Below are positions 7,952 to 15,899 of a stretch of 64,000 nt of DNA, in pieces (position 1 is the stretch's first letter; each line of letters opens with the position of its first letter). Source of the stretch: Vibrio harveyi NBRC 15634 = ATCC 14126 = KCTC 12724 (GTDB lineage Bacteria > Pseudomonadota > Gammaproteobacteria > Enterobacterales > Vibrionaceae); the NCBI RefSeq assembly GCF_001591145.1, contig NZ_BCUF01000025.1, positions 18,660 through 82,659 of the forward strand, written 5' to 3'. A model generated the notes under the pieces. The model was not told the DNA's origin, did no database searches, and worked only from the letters and a program-made list of their open reading frames with translations. Made by a program: the position numbers and the translations under genes.

Positions 7952-10900
7952 TCATCCCCCTCCTGACTCTTTGATTGATGTCCTAACAACCTTAACATGC
8001 CCTGGTATTTTATATTTTTCGATTAGTGACTGAAAATAAGGCTTTGCTAGAGGCTCATTAATTCTCACCTCCAATTTGTTAAACGGAACCTCAGAATCCT
8101 TTAAAACAGCTTTCAATCGTTCAAATTCATGTGCTTGCTCCTTGCGAATTTTTTCACGCAAAAATGGCGGAATCTTAGAGTCTTCAATAAAAGGACTTCT
8201 GCTCTTTTTATCAACAAACTTTGCTTCAAGAATTACAGTTCCTTCATAGCCATCAATGTCTATTGATGTCCCCCCTCCAAAGACTCGATAGTTCCGAGGC
8301 CCAGTCTGTTCTATTTCAAACAGATTGGCAGGTCGGTTTGAAGGCGTGACTTTACTATAAAGCCGTGACACATAATCGTCTATATGCGTACTTACATTAT
8401 CCGCGATATTATTGCCATGACCTTCAATTTTGTCGAGCTCACTGACATACTTAGTCGCCATAGCCCCTTGCCCGACAACAGGAACCATTGCAGAAAGTGA
8501 CATTCCTGCGTTAACAAAGTCACCAGTTACTCCATACAAAAAAGTATTAACTGCGTCAGGAATAATTCCGACTCCGGGCAGCATACCCGCGGCATCGAGT
8601 GCCATATGAACATCGTTAATACTTAAAGCTGAATGATGCGGGGACGAATACGCATGTAGCTTGTAACTAGGTGAAGCTTGAGTAATTGTAGCTTGATAAT
8701 TCCCCGAGCCCATTGCGTAGTACACCGACTTCTCAGGCGAATTATCGTTGCGCCCCGCTAGAACTGTATGCGACTCCTCTTTTGCACATAAACCCAAAGG
8801 ATCAACCCACGAGACAGGGTTTGGTGCGAATTGATAGTGGTTAGTTCCACCAAGCAGCCCTAGGGGATCGGGTTGGATAAATCGACCTATTTGAGGATCA
8901 TAATAGCGTGCTAAATTGTAATGCAGACCAGTCTCAATATCGAAGTACTGCCCCTGTAAGCGAAGGTTGTTTTTAACCGTCTCGATTTCAACGTGAGCAA
9001 ATCCAAAGGTATCGTATGTTGCTTGCCAAACTACCTGCCCTTTAGAGTCCACCAAACGTTCTGGGGTTCCGATTTGATTACATTGGAAAAAATAACACTT
9101 GCCGTTTTCAATAAGAGCAAGCGGAACTACGCTGTTTGGTTGATATAGATACCACCGATAACCCGAACGCGAATACTCGCCGACTAGATGACTTCCTTGC
9201 CAAATAAACTCGGTGGTTCCATTTTCGCTGATTTGCTTCGTTCTGCGTCCTAGTGCATCATATTCAAATTGACACAACCGCCCTTCAGTCTCGACACTGA
9301 TTAACTGTCCTTTTGCATCATAAGCACAATGCTGTTCCCACCCATTGCCTTGAGTGCGGATTCTATTGCCTAGCTCATCGTAGTCGTACCTTACGCCGTT
9401 ATATTCAACCAGCCGATCATAGTCTAGCTGTGCACTTTCATCATTAAAATTACCAAAACTGTCAAAGGAATATGACTTTTCTAAAGTCTGTGTTTTTACT
9501 CTTTCTAATTGCCCAAGTTCATCATAACGGTAATGCAACGCCCCCTTTTCACTATCAACGATAAGAGACAATAAATGCTGCGCGTTGTAATGATACTTAC
9601 GCTCGAAAGCAGTCCATATTTGGCGCTTCAAGCGACCTATTCCATCGAACTCTCTTAGCTCTTTTCCCGCGCTATAAGTGATTATCGATAAACGTTGTAA
9701 TTCATCGTATTCAAACTTAATTGAATCTTCTCTCTCAGAGCCGTTTGAATGAATCGTTAATCCACATACCGTGCCAAATTGGTCATGCTCATATAGCACC
9801 TCTGTTCCATCGTCATAGCGTTGAGAACGAAGTAAACCGTTATCTTGGTATTGATTGACGAAAGAAAAGCGTCCCTGCTCCTCACTCACCAATTTCGTGC
9901 CAGAATACGTATATGAAATATTAGAGAAACGGTTGTGCGCGCGAGTTAATTTACCACCTAGAGTATGTTGGTAATGGTTCTCTACACTTCGATTTTTGCC
10001 ACTGGCTTTAACTTTTGCAACCTGTCCAAGCTCATCATATTGAAACGAGATCAGAATAGAGCAATGTGATATTTGACTTAACCTTTCAGCTCGGTCATAG
10101 GTGTAATTGGTCTTAATTCGATCGAAGTTAATTGTCTGGCTTATATGACCGTCAGGTGTGTACTCAAACTCATATTTGCAGCCATCCGAGCGCTCAATGC
10201 TCGTCAGGTTTCTTTCCGAATCATAAGAAAAAGAAAAAGCACTCTGATCTTGTTTCACTATCGCTGTTGGCTGGGCTAGATGCCCCCAAACAATATCTAT
10301 AGAACCTCGTGGCGTGCAGATCTGTTTAACTCGACCAAAATCATCATATTCGTAACGATGCTCTCGAAATGTTTGATCTTTTTTACTTTGAAAATATAAA
10401 CGGGTAAGTAAGTTGTTTTCGTGTCGCTCAAAACCAGCAATCAAATCATGGGGATAAGAGATACCATTGATACGTTCATATTCGTCATAGCTATAACGAA
10501 CCAAACACTGGTTTACTTTCTTTGCTAGCAGCTGGTTTGCCTCACTCCACCACCATTGAGTACGAGTTCCAACATCGCTGTTCTGCTCTACTTGTCGACC
10601 GTGTTTATCAAACAACGAATGTTCTTTTAGCCCGTTTTTGTATTGGTGCATGACCAACTGACCTAAAGCATTAAACTCTCTTATCTCAACTTCACCGTCA
10701 GGAAAACAATGCTTTATACATTGACCAAATTCATTGTATTCAAAATCTTCGATCGCCCCTGAAGAATGCACTTTTTGCTTCATCAAGCCAAACTCATCGT
10801 AGAAGTGGAAAGTGTAGCTTTTATCCGGATTAGTCGTGCACGCTAACCTCCCCATAGAATCGTGCTCATATGCCATAAGTCTGGATTCAGGGCTTATGCA

Positions 10901-12190
10901 TTCAAGCAATTTTCCATTTTCATCATGCTTATATTGCCATCGGTTTCCTAACGAGTCCCAGTAAGTTGACTCGTATAACCCGATATCAAACCGATAGTCA
11001 TAGACGCCTTCATCCCCCCAATTTCGAACACATTTTGCATCTTTTCCTTCACCCAACCATTCAAAATAATGAGAAAAGCCAGTCGCTCGCGTTCGCTTAA
11101 CCAGTAGGTTCGAGTCGTTGTATTGATACTTTTCTATGAGACCGTTTTCGTTCTTGGCACAGATTAAGCGACTACCTGCATCGTAATCATATTTTGCTAA
11201 CACGTGGTTTGTTTTGGGGGTTCTGATTTCTACAAGCAATCCATGTTCGTCGTACTGAAGTTCAAGTTTTGGTTTCTGGTTGACACTGACTCCAACCACT
11301 CTGTGATTGCGAGAGTATTCAAGGTTCACGGTTTTCATGTGACCCAGACGAACTTCACGTGCGACCCACAACTCGTCTTTCAAATAAAACTTAATTTGAA
11401 CTTCGTTTCTCAATGACACGAGTCGATAACCATTTTTGTGGAACAGGCAGCTTGCACCAGAATAAGCTTGATAACTAATTCCGCCGATCTCCACACTAGG
11501 AAATTGAATCGTGTCTCCTACTTCATCCATAAAAAGCCAACCTACCACGTTAGACTTTTCATCTAATACATCCATTAGCTCGTATTGAAATATATGCCTC
11601 CAGCCAAAGCCTAAAGATGTACTCGTATCACAGAGAGAAGAGCGATACGTACGTAACCACGTCAAATGAAAAGGTAATCTAACATCCACTAAAGATAAGT
11701 GTTCTTCACCTGTCACCATCGACACGGGATCGCCAGCTTTAACATGACGTTTACTGCTTTCATCTTGAGGAGAGAGACTTACAGAACTGCTCGCATTAAC
11801 ACGTTCAGAACGCGACAATACCCTCGCACCTTTTGACGCCTTTAGAGCGACAGGTTGTGGAATATTCGTTGGTGGATAGAATGTTTTAGGGAGTAACTTA
11901 GGCAGTTCTGATACAAACAAAACACGATCATATAACCCTTTAGCGAGTAGCTGGTCGAGCTCTTCTATGCCTTTATCTTCATACTCATGAGCAAATGACA
12001 CTTCTTTACTCGTCCAAGAGGCGATTTCTCTTAGGTCATCCAATGATGCAAAATGAAATTGCTCAATAAAAACCGCTGCACAGTTTTCGGTGCCAAATTC
12101 TTTTTCAATACCAACATTTAAACGTTGATGAGAAAAGCAAAATACGGCACCACTTAACGCTTTAAGTTTGACAATCCGTTGTAAGTTCAT
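7952..12190 (-). CDS. Rhs-repeat T6SS effector with nuclease-like C-terminal toxin
   Basis: A 1412-aa polymorphic toxin. Residues 1-145 are a non-repetitive N-terminal region without a PAAR domain. A pre-Rhs segment follows (GDPVSMVTGEEHL, then RTYRSS). A long series of YD/Rhs repeats ends at the DPLGL core boundary (residues 1130-1134), where Rhs proteins normally cleave themselves. The 278-residue tip has a glycine- and alanine-rich pre-toxin segment (about 1193-1248) and a terminal domain from about 1284. That domain contains GGGTSIDIDGY and ILEAKFV (E1322, K1324), a PD-(D/E)xK nuclease signature that resembles Tox-REase-2 from memory. Loading is probably through the separate PAAR protein upstream and possibly the 274-aa protein. 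DNase activity is inference. Confidence 0.9.
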   Translation of the reverse strand: MNLQRIVKLKALSGAVFCFSHQRLNVGIEKEFGTENCAAVFIEQFHFASLDDLREIASWTSKEVSFAHEYEDKGIEELDQLLAKGLYDRVLFVSELPKLLPKTFYPPTNIPQPVALKASKGARVLSRSERVNASSSVSLSPQDESSKRHVKAGDPVSMVTGEEHLSLVDVRLPFHLTWLRTYRSSLCDTSTSLGFGWRHIFQYELMDVLDEKSNVVGWLFMDEVGDTIQFPSVEIGGISYQAYSGASCLFHKNGYRLVSLRNEVQIKFYLKDELWVAREVRLGHMKTVNLEYSRNHRVVGVSVNQKPKLELQYDEHGLLVEIRTPKTNHVLAKYDYDAGSRLICAKNENGLIEKYQYNDSNLLVKRTRATGFSHYFEWLGEGKDAKCVRNWGDEGVYDYRFDIGLYESTYWDSLGNRWQYKHDENGKLLECISPESRLMAYEHDSMGRLACTTNPDKSYTFHFYDEFGLMKQKVHSSGAIEDFEYNEFGQCIKHCFPDGEVEIREFNALGQLVMHQYKNGLKEHSLFDKHGRQVEQNSDVGTRTQWWWSEANQLLAKKVNQCLVRYSYDEYERINGISYPHDLIAGFERHENNLLTRLYFQSKKDQTFREHRYEYDDFGRVKQICTPRGSIDIVWGHLAQPTAIVKQDQSAFSFSYDSERNLTSIERSDGCKYEFEYTPDGHISQTINFDRIKTNYTYDRAERLSQISHCSILISFQYDELGQVAKVKASGKNRSVENHYQHTLGGKLTRAHNRFSNISYTYSGTKLVSEEQGRFSFVNQYQDNGLLRSQRYDDGTEVLYEHDQFGTVCGLTIHSNGSEREDSIKFEYDELQRLSIITYSAGKELREFDGIGRLKRQIWTAFERKYHYNAQHLLSLIVDSEKGALHYRYDELGQLERVKTQTLEKSYSFDSFGNFNDESAQLDYDRLVEYNGVRYDYDELGNRIRTQGNGWEQHCAYDAKGQLISVETEGRLCQFEYDALGRRTKQISENGTTEFIWQGSHLVGEYSRSGYRWYLYQPNSVVPLALIENGKCYFFQCNQIGTPERLVDSKGQVVWQATYDTFGFAHVEIETVKNNLRLQGQYFDIETGLHYNLARYYDPQIGRFIQPDPLGLLGGTNHYQFAPNPVSWVDPLGLCAKEESHTVLAGRNDNSPEKSVYYAMGSGNYQATITQASPSYKLHAYSSPHHSALSINDVHMALDAAGMLPGVGIIPDAVNTFLYGVTGDFVNAGMSLSAMVPVVGQGAMATKYVSELDKIEGHGNNIADNVSTHIDDYVSRLYSKVTPSNRPANLFEIEQTGPRNYRVFGGGTSIDIDGYEGTVILEAKFVDKKSRSPFIEDSKIPPFLREKIRKEQAHEFERLKAVLKDSEVPFNKLEVRINEPLAKPYFQSLIEKYKIPGHVKVVRTSIKESGGG

Positions 12191-12199
12191 CTCTTCAAG

Positions 12200-13024
12200 T
12201 TACTCATTAACCCAGCGATACAAAACGCCTACGGCATATCCATACCGTTCAACGTCAATTTGCAATCCGCAATAATTTGATATGTTTCTATTTGCTTGCT
12301 GCTGGTAAACACAGAGCGCTTTTAATAAACCATTACAAGGACCTAAGGGACCCGTGATCGAATCTATTAGCTGATAGGAAGTATCCGCTGTTATCCAAGG
12401 AGATAAGAACTGAATAGACTCCAGCCATACTGGCTCTTCTCCTTCTATAGACAGAGCGAGTTCGTCTAGAAGATGAGTACAAACAAGCCCCAATTGTTTG
12501 GTGATATTTGATGTCGCCGTATCAGTCCCTTCAAAGTCCAAATCAACAGCAACCTTGTAAGGACGTAATCCTCTATGCCCCATGGAACAACGCGCCATAA
12601 CTAACGAATCAAGACCATATCCAGAATCGATTGCGTTTATAGCGACGACCCACACTGAGTTATTTTTTTTGACCAAGCGTTCAATACTGTTAAGAGCCAT
12701 CAAAAAAGAGGCATTACCATATGGATAAAGGGCAATTTTATCCGCCTCGACTTTGCTAAATATCGACAAAAACGAAGCGATAACTCTTCGCAGAATGTTC
12801 TTATCGGTGATATTTGGCAGCAACAAGAAAACATGACCTGAAATATCCCGCTTGCTCAGATAGTTAGAATAAGAATCAAGCGTATCAATAATAGAGAGAG
12901 AGTCGACCTCTTCAAAGTTCGATACAGAGAATTCTGACGGCTTTAACGTATGATTAGTGAGCTGCGATATTGAAAATTCTTGGTCTCCCAACAAACACAA
13001 GCTTGGCTGAAACATAAGCCCCAT
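12200..13024 (-). CDS. Unrecognised protein between PAAR and Rhs, candidate effector adaptor
   Basis: A 274-aa soluble protein without signal peptide or membrane segments. Its ATG follows the PAAR stop codon with no gap, and the rhs ATG lies nine bases beyond its stop, so all three are translated together. It shows no DUF4123, DUF1795 (EagR) or DUF2169 pattern, the usual T6SS loading adaptors. The middle region (SVWVVAINAIDSGYGLDSL, then RCSMGHRG) and the C-terminal DVERYGYAVGVLYRW faintly recall the thiolase/ketoacyl-synthase fold. No catalytic Cys-His-His set is evident. A role in joining the Rhs protein to PAAR/VgrG is inferred from position. Confidence 0.7.
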   Translation of the reverse strand: MGLMFQPSLCLLGDQEFSISQLTNHTLKPSEFSVSNFEEVDSLSIIDTLDSYSNYLSKRDISGHVFLLLPNITDKNILRRVIASFLSIFSKVEADKIALYPYGNASFLMALNSIERLVKKNNSVWVVAINAIDSGYGLDSLVMARCSMGHRGLRPYKVAVDLDFEGTDTATSNITKQLGLVCTHLLDELALSIEGEEPVWLESIQFLSPWITADTSYQLIDSITGPLGPCNGLLKALCVYQQQANRNISNYCGLQIDVERYGYAVGVLYRWVNE

Positions 13025-13315
13025 CTATCCACCAATGACTACCGTTGGGTTGCCGACTAAAATTTTACCGCCGTGAGATGTCGAATCCCCTAGCCGTGCT
13101 GCCGGTTTCCCGTTGATTTTCACGCTAGAAGAACCCGAAGAGATGCTATCCGGTGGACCAACACAAATTAGCTTATCGCCTTTTCGTGCAGCAGGGAGGC
13201 CTGTGATTTTTACGTTTGCAGACCCCATTATGACAGGTCCTCCGACGTGAGGAATTTTCCCTGTCTTTTTGGGACATATGTGAAAGCTACCTATTATTGC
13301 TGCTGGTTTTCCCAT
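13025..13315 (-). CDS. PAAR-repeat spike tip protein
   Basis: A 96-aa PAAR protein that would cap the VgrG spike and hold a zinc ion. PAAR repeats appear as GKPAAIIG, GLPAARKGD and GKPAARLGD, with VGGPVIMGSANVKI and GNPTVVIGG as the other beta turns. Candidate metal ligands are the His and Cys of SFHIC, the Cys of LICVG and the His of STSHGG. It is a bare PAAR domain, so the effector must bind it non-covalently. It sits between vgrG and the 274-aa gene, with short spacing on both sides. Confidence 0.95.
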   Translation of the reverse strand: MGKPAAIIGSFHICPKKTGKIPHVGGPVIMGSANVKITGLPAARKGDKLICVGPPDSISSGSSSVKINGKPAARLGDSTSHGGKILVGNPTVVIGG

Positions 13316-13326
13316 TTCTTCGCGCC

Positions 13327-15162
13327 TTAATTAAGAGAAATTTGCCCGGCTTTTAGTGCGATGGCAGAGCCATTAATCGAGATCTTATTGCCCTTAATAT
13401 TGATCTCGCCAGAACTCGACATTTGAATCGACGCCCCACCAACCTTAATTTCAATACTTTTTCCTGCATTAATTGATAATGCCTTACCAACATCTAAAGA
13501 TTGATTCTCACCTACTTTAAGGTCGGCACTTTTACCCACTTCTTGGCGCAATTCATTGGTGACTTTTTCTTTTTTATTGTTCTCTATAGAAATATCTGCA
13601 CAGTCTTCGACTACCATTTGAAACAGCTTTTCTGCGTGTAAGTAGACATGCTCATCTCCAGGCTTGTCTTCAAACCGAAGCTCGTTGTAGTTATTTCCCT
13701 CTTTTTGTACAGAGCGAGATTTGTAACCACTTTGAGAAGCTTGGTCCGGTAATTTGTATGGTGTCTCTTGAGTTCCATTGTAAAGAGAGCCGGTAACTAT
13801 AGGCTGATCCGGGTCGCCATTAACAAAATCGACAATGACCTCTTGACCAACTCTTGGGTGGAAAATACTACCCCAGCCATTACCCGCGCTAGCGTGCGCA
13901 ACGCGAATCCAGCATGAACTGTTAGCATCATATTTACCTTGTCTATCCCAATGAAACTGAACTTTAATTCGTCCATGCTTATCAAGGTAAATCTCACCAT
14001 CCTCATTTCCAGTAACAATCGCGGTTTGAAGACCTCTAACTTGAGGTCTTCGAATATGAGTTTTTGGACGAAGCATGGTTTTTGAACCGACGCAGTGGAA
14101 AGACATTTTAAAACCTTGAGCTGACGTCCCACCTTGCCCAGTTTGATTGAGCACTGACGCAGACATGGAAACCGAAGAAAGGACAAACTCTTTACCTACA
14201 CGGCTTACATCTTCATGTTTTTTAAATTTAAATAATTTACCAACAGTAAAGGTTCTGCAACTTGCTTCACCACTACATTGATAAGCATCTTGTTGTAGCG
14301 ACTCAATTGCATGCTTGTTGCGTAAGGAAAAATCATCTTTAGTCTCAGTTTCCGCGAGATACTCATAGTGCTCACTAACTGGTACCGAAAAATATTCACT
14401 CTTTCCATTCGCTTGGTGCATCGGATGAGACAAAGGCTTAAGCATATCAAAGCCTGCTTTACATGTTTTTTTAGTCGTCAGTGTTTGGGTCTCATTCCAT
14501 GAACTAATGTGGCTTACTTCACTCGTACCTGTTGAATGATTAACAAAGAACTCTTCCCCTGACTCGTAGTAATCAGCGTCATCAAAAAATTCAATAACAT
14601 GGGAAGATTCTGTATGCGAAAAGCAATAAGCAACTCCCTCTTCAGACAGTAACCGCTCTATAAATGCCAGATCAGTTTCGTCATATTGAACTTTATACGC
14701 ATACTTGGGGTAACTTCTTAGAGTTTTAAAACTGAACTCCACATCATGTTCTGATAGAATCAATGAAATTATTTCTTCTATGCTTTTATTTTGAAAAATA
14801 CGGCAGTTAGTGCGGTAATCAGAAAATCGAATTTTAGGCTCGATATACAAATCTATGTTTTTGTAATTCTCACCATGCTCAACTGTAGTAACCCTTGAAC
14901 CAGTTAATCTGGCTCTAGATACAACCCCATGAAAATAACGAGGTTTAGCGCTAACAGATGGATGATTATCCATCGTGATCAAGACCTCTTTTCCAATGAT
15001 GTTATTCAATTCCTCATGTTGATCGTTAAAATAAGCATGAGCATACAATGAAAAAAGTTGGGATACAGTCTCTTTATATTCAAAGGAATTAAGAATTAAC
15101 GTATCACTCCCAAATGGTGAAGAAATTCGTATAAAGTTATTTTTCTGAGATGCTTTTTTCAT
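13327..15162 (-). CDS. vgrG: VgrG spike protein (TssI)
   Basis: A 611-aa VgrG/TssI protein forming the trimeric needle tip. The N-terminal phage gp27-like region (about 1-370) is followed by the gp5-like OB domain with VRGLQTAIVTG, VQFHWDRQG and HPRVGQEVIVDFVNGDPDQPIVTG. A C-terminal beta-prism follows, rich in short repeats (IEIKVGGASIQMSSSGEINIKG). There is no fused effector domain after it. An in-frame TTG at 15207 would add 15 residues but lies inside the hairpin after hcp, so ATG 15162 is preferred. It is second in the hcp-vgrG-PAAR-rhs unit. Confidence 0.95.
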   Translation of the reverse strand: MKKASQKNNFIRISSPFGSDTLILNSFEYKETVSQLFSLYAHAYFNDQHEELNNIIGKEVLITMDNHPSVSAKPRYFHGVVSRARLTGSRVTTVEHGENYKNIDLYIEPKIRFSDYRTNCRIFQNKSIEEIISLILSEHDVEFSFKTLRSYPKYAYKVQYDETDLAFIERLLSEEGVAYCFSHTESSHVIEFFDDADYYESGEEFFVNHSTGTSEVSHISSWNETQTLTTKKTCKAGFDMLKPLSHPMHQANGKSEYFSVPVSEHYEYLAETETKDDFSLRNKHAIESLQQDAYQCSGEASCRTFTVGKLFKFKKHEDVSRVGKEFVLSSVSMSASVLNQTGQGGTSAQGFKMSFHCVGSKTMLRPKTHIRRPQVRGLQTAIVTGNEDGEIYLDKHGRIKVQFHWDRQGKYDANSSCWIRVAHASAGNGWGSIFHPRVGQEVIVDFVNGDPDQPIVTGSLYNGTQETPYKLPDQASQSGYKSRSVQKEGNNYNELRFEDKPGDEHVYLHAEKLFQMVVEDCADISIENNKKEKVTNELRQEVGKSADLKVGENQSLDVGKALSINAGKSIEIKVGGASIQMSSSGEINIKGNKISINGSAIALKAGQISLN

Positions 15163-15183
15163 TAGATACTTCTTTATAAAATA

Positions 15184-15205
15184 GCGGGAAGAAAGCTCTT
15201 CCCGC
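15184..15205 (-). terminator. Perfect hairpin between hcp and vgrG
   Basis: GCGGGAAGA (15184-15192) and TCTTCCCGC (15197-15205) form a perfect nine-pair stem with a four-base loop, eight bases after the hcp stop codon. The minus-strand tail is TATTTTAT rather than a pure T run. It probably lowers read-through into vgrG or protects the hcp mRNA 3' end, which would explain excess Hcp over VgrG. Confidence 0.7.
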
Positions 15206-15212
15206 AATACAA

Positions 15213-15692
15213 TTACATTTGCTGACCTTTAACACCGCTGTAGCCATATACTAATGGCGCAGATGTGTTGTTCTTATCGTCAGTAGGTGTAACTGTCATC
15301 ATCATTTCAGTGTAAGAAATAGTGATTGTTTCAATTGGACGATCGTCCTGGATTGACACAGAGTAGTTTGAAATCATTGCATCGGTAAGTTCGATTTTCA
15401 TGATCTCTTCTACCTTTTCACCTTGCTTGGTGATGTGGAATACCGCTGGTTTACCTTTACCAATGGTAGCTTCTTTAAATAGGTCCGGTGATGAACGGTC
15501 TTGAAGCTTAGTGATCGTCAAATCGTATAGACGTGTTGCACTTGCTTCGCGGTCCATCGCTGTACCAGTGTACGATGAAATTTCACGACCAACACTCCAA
15601 TCTACAGATAGTAGAGTAATTAGATCCTTGTACTGTTCGGCTGTTGCCTCACCTTTAATATCTGCATATTTAAGATACGTGTTAGACTGCAT
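15213..15692 (-). CDS. hcp: Hcp tube protein (TssD)
   Basis: A 159-aa Hcp/TssD protein, the hexameric ring stacked into the T6SS inner tube. Family features include the YLKYADIKGEAT start, the WSVGREISS and YTGTAMDREAS region, and the beta-barrel strands VEEIMKIELTDAMIS and ETITISYTEMMMT. A good Shine-Dalgarno (AGGAG) precedes ATG 15692. It follows clpV after a 207-bp AT-rich gap and so probably has its own promoter. No C-terminal effector extension is present. Confidence 0.96.
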   Translation of the reverse strand: MQSNTYLKYADIKGEATAEQYKDLITLLSVDWSVGREISSYTGTAMDREASATRLYDLTITKLQDRSSPDLFKEATIGKGKPAVFHITKQGEKVEEIMKIELTDAMISNYSVSIQDDRPIETITISYTEMMMTVTPTDDKNNTSAPLVYGYSGVKGQQM

Positions 15693-15899
15693 GCTAATCT
15701 CCTATAGCATTATTAATGACATATTACATAGTAATTTTATATTTTAATCATCAATTAAAACTAATGATTAATGTATCAAAAACCAATTTTTAAATACGAT
15801 ATTTTATATCTTGTATTTAGATTTAATATAAGCGTTATTTTAAATGTAAAATGCTTATTACGAAGCAACTCTCATATTAATTTCATTTTGAAATAATTG
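15693..15899 (-). promoter_or_regulatory. hcp promoter region
   Basis: A 207-bp, very AT-rich gap between clpV and hcp. It contains an inverted repeat TTAATCAT (15744-15751) / ATGATTAA (15764-15771), about 52-79 bases before the hcp ATG, a possible regulator site. I see no sigma-54 type GG/GC pair and no convincing single sigma-70 promoter, because many AT hexamers qualify. Confidence 0.55.

Noticed and set aside
12200..13024. Active ketoacyl synthase
   Set aside because: The likeness is weak and there is no evident catalytic Cys-His-His set; only the fold was considered.
15163..15207. TTG start giving VgrG 15 more residues
   Set aside because: The added residues are encoded by the hcp-vgrG hairpin and do not look like a VgrG N-terminus.
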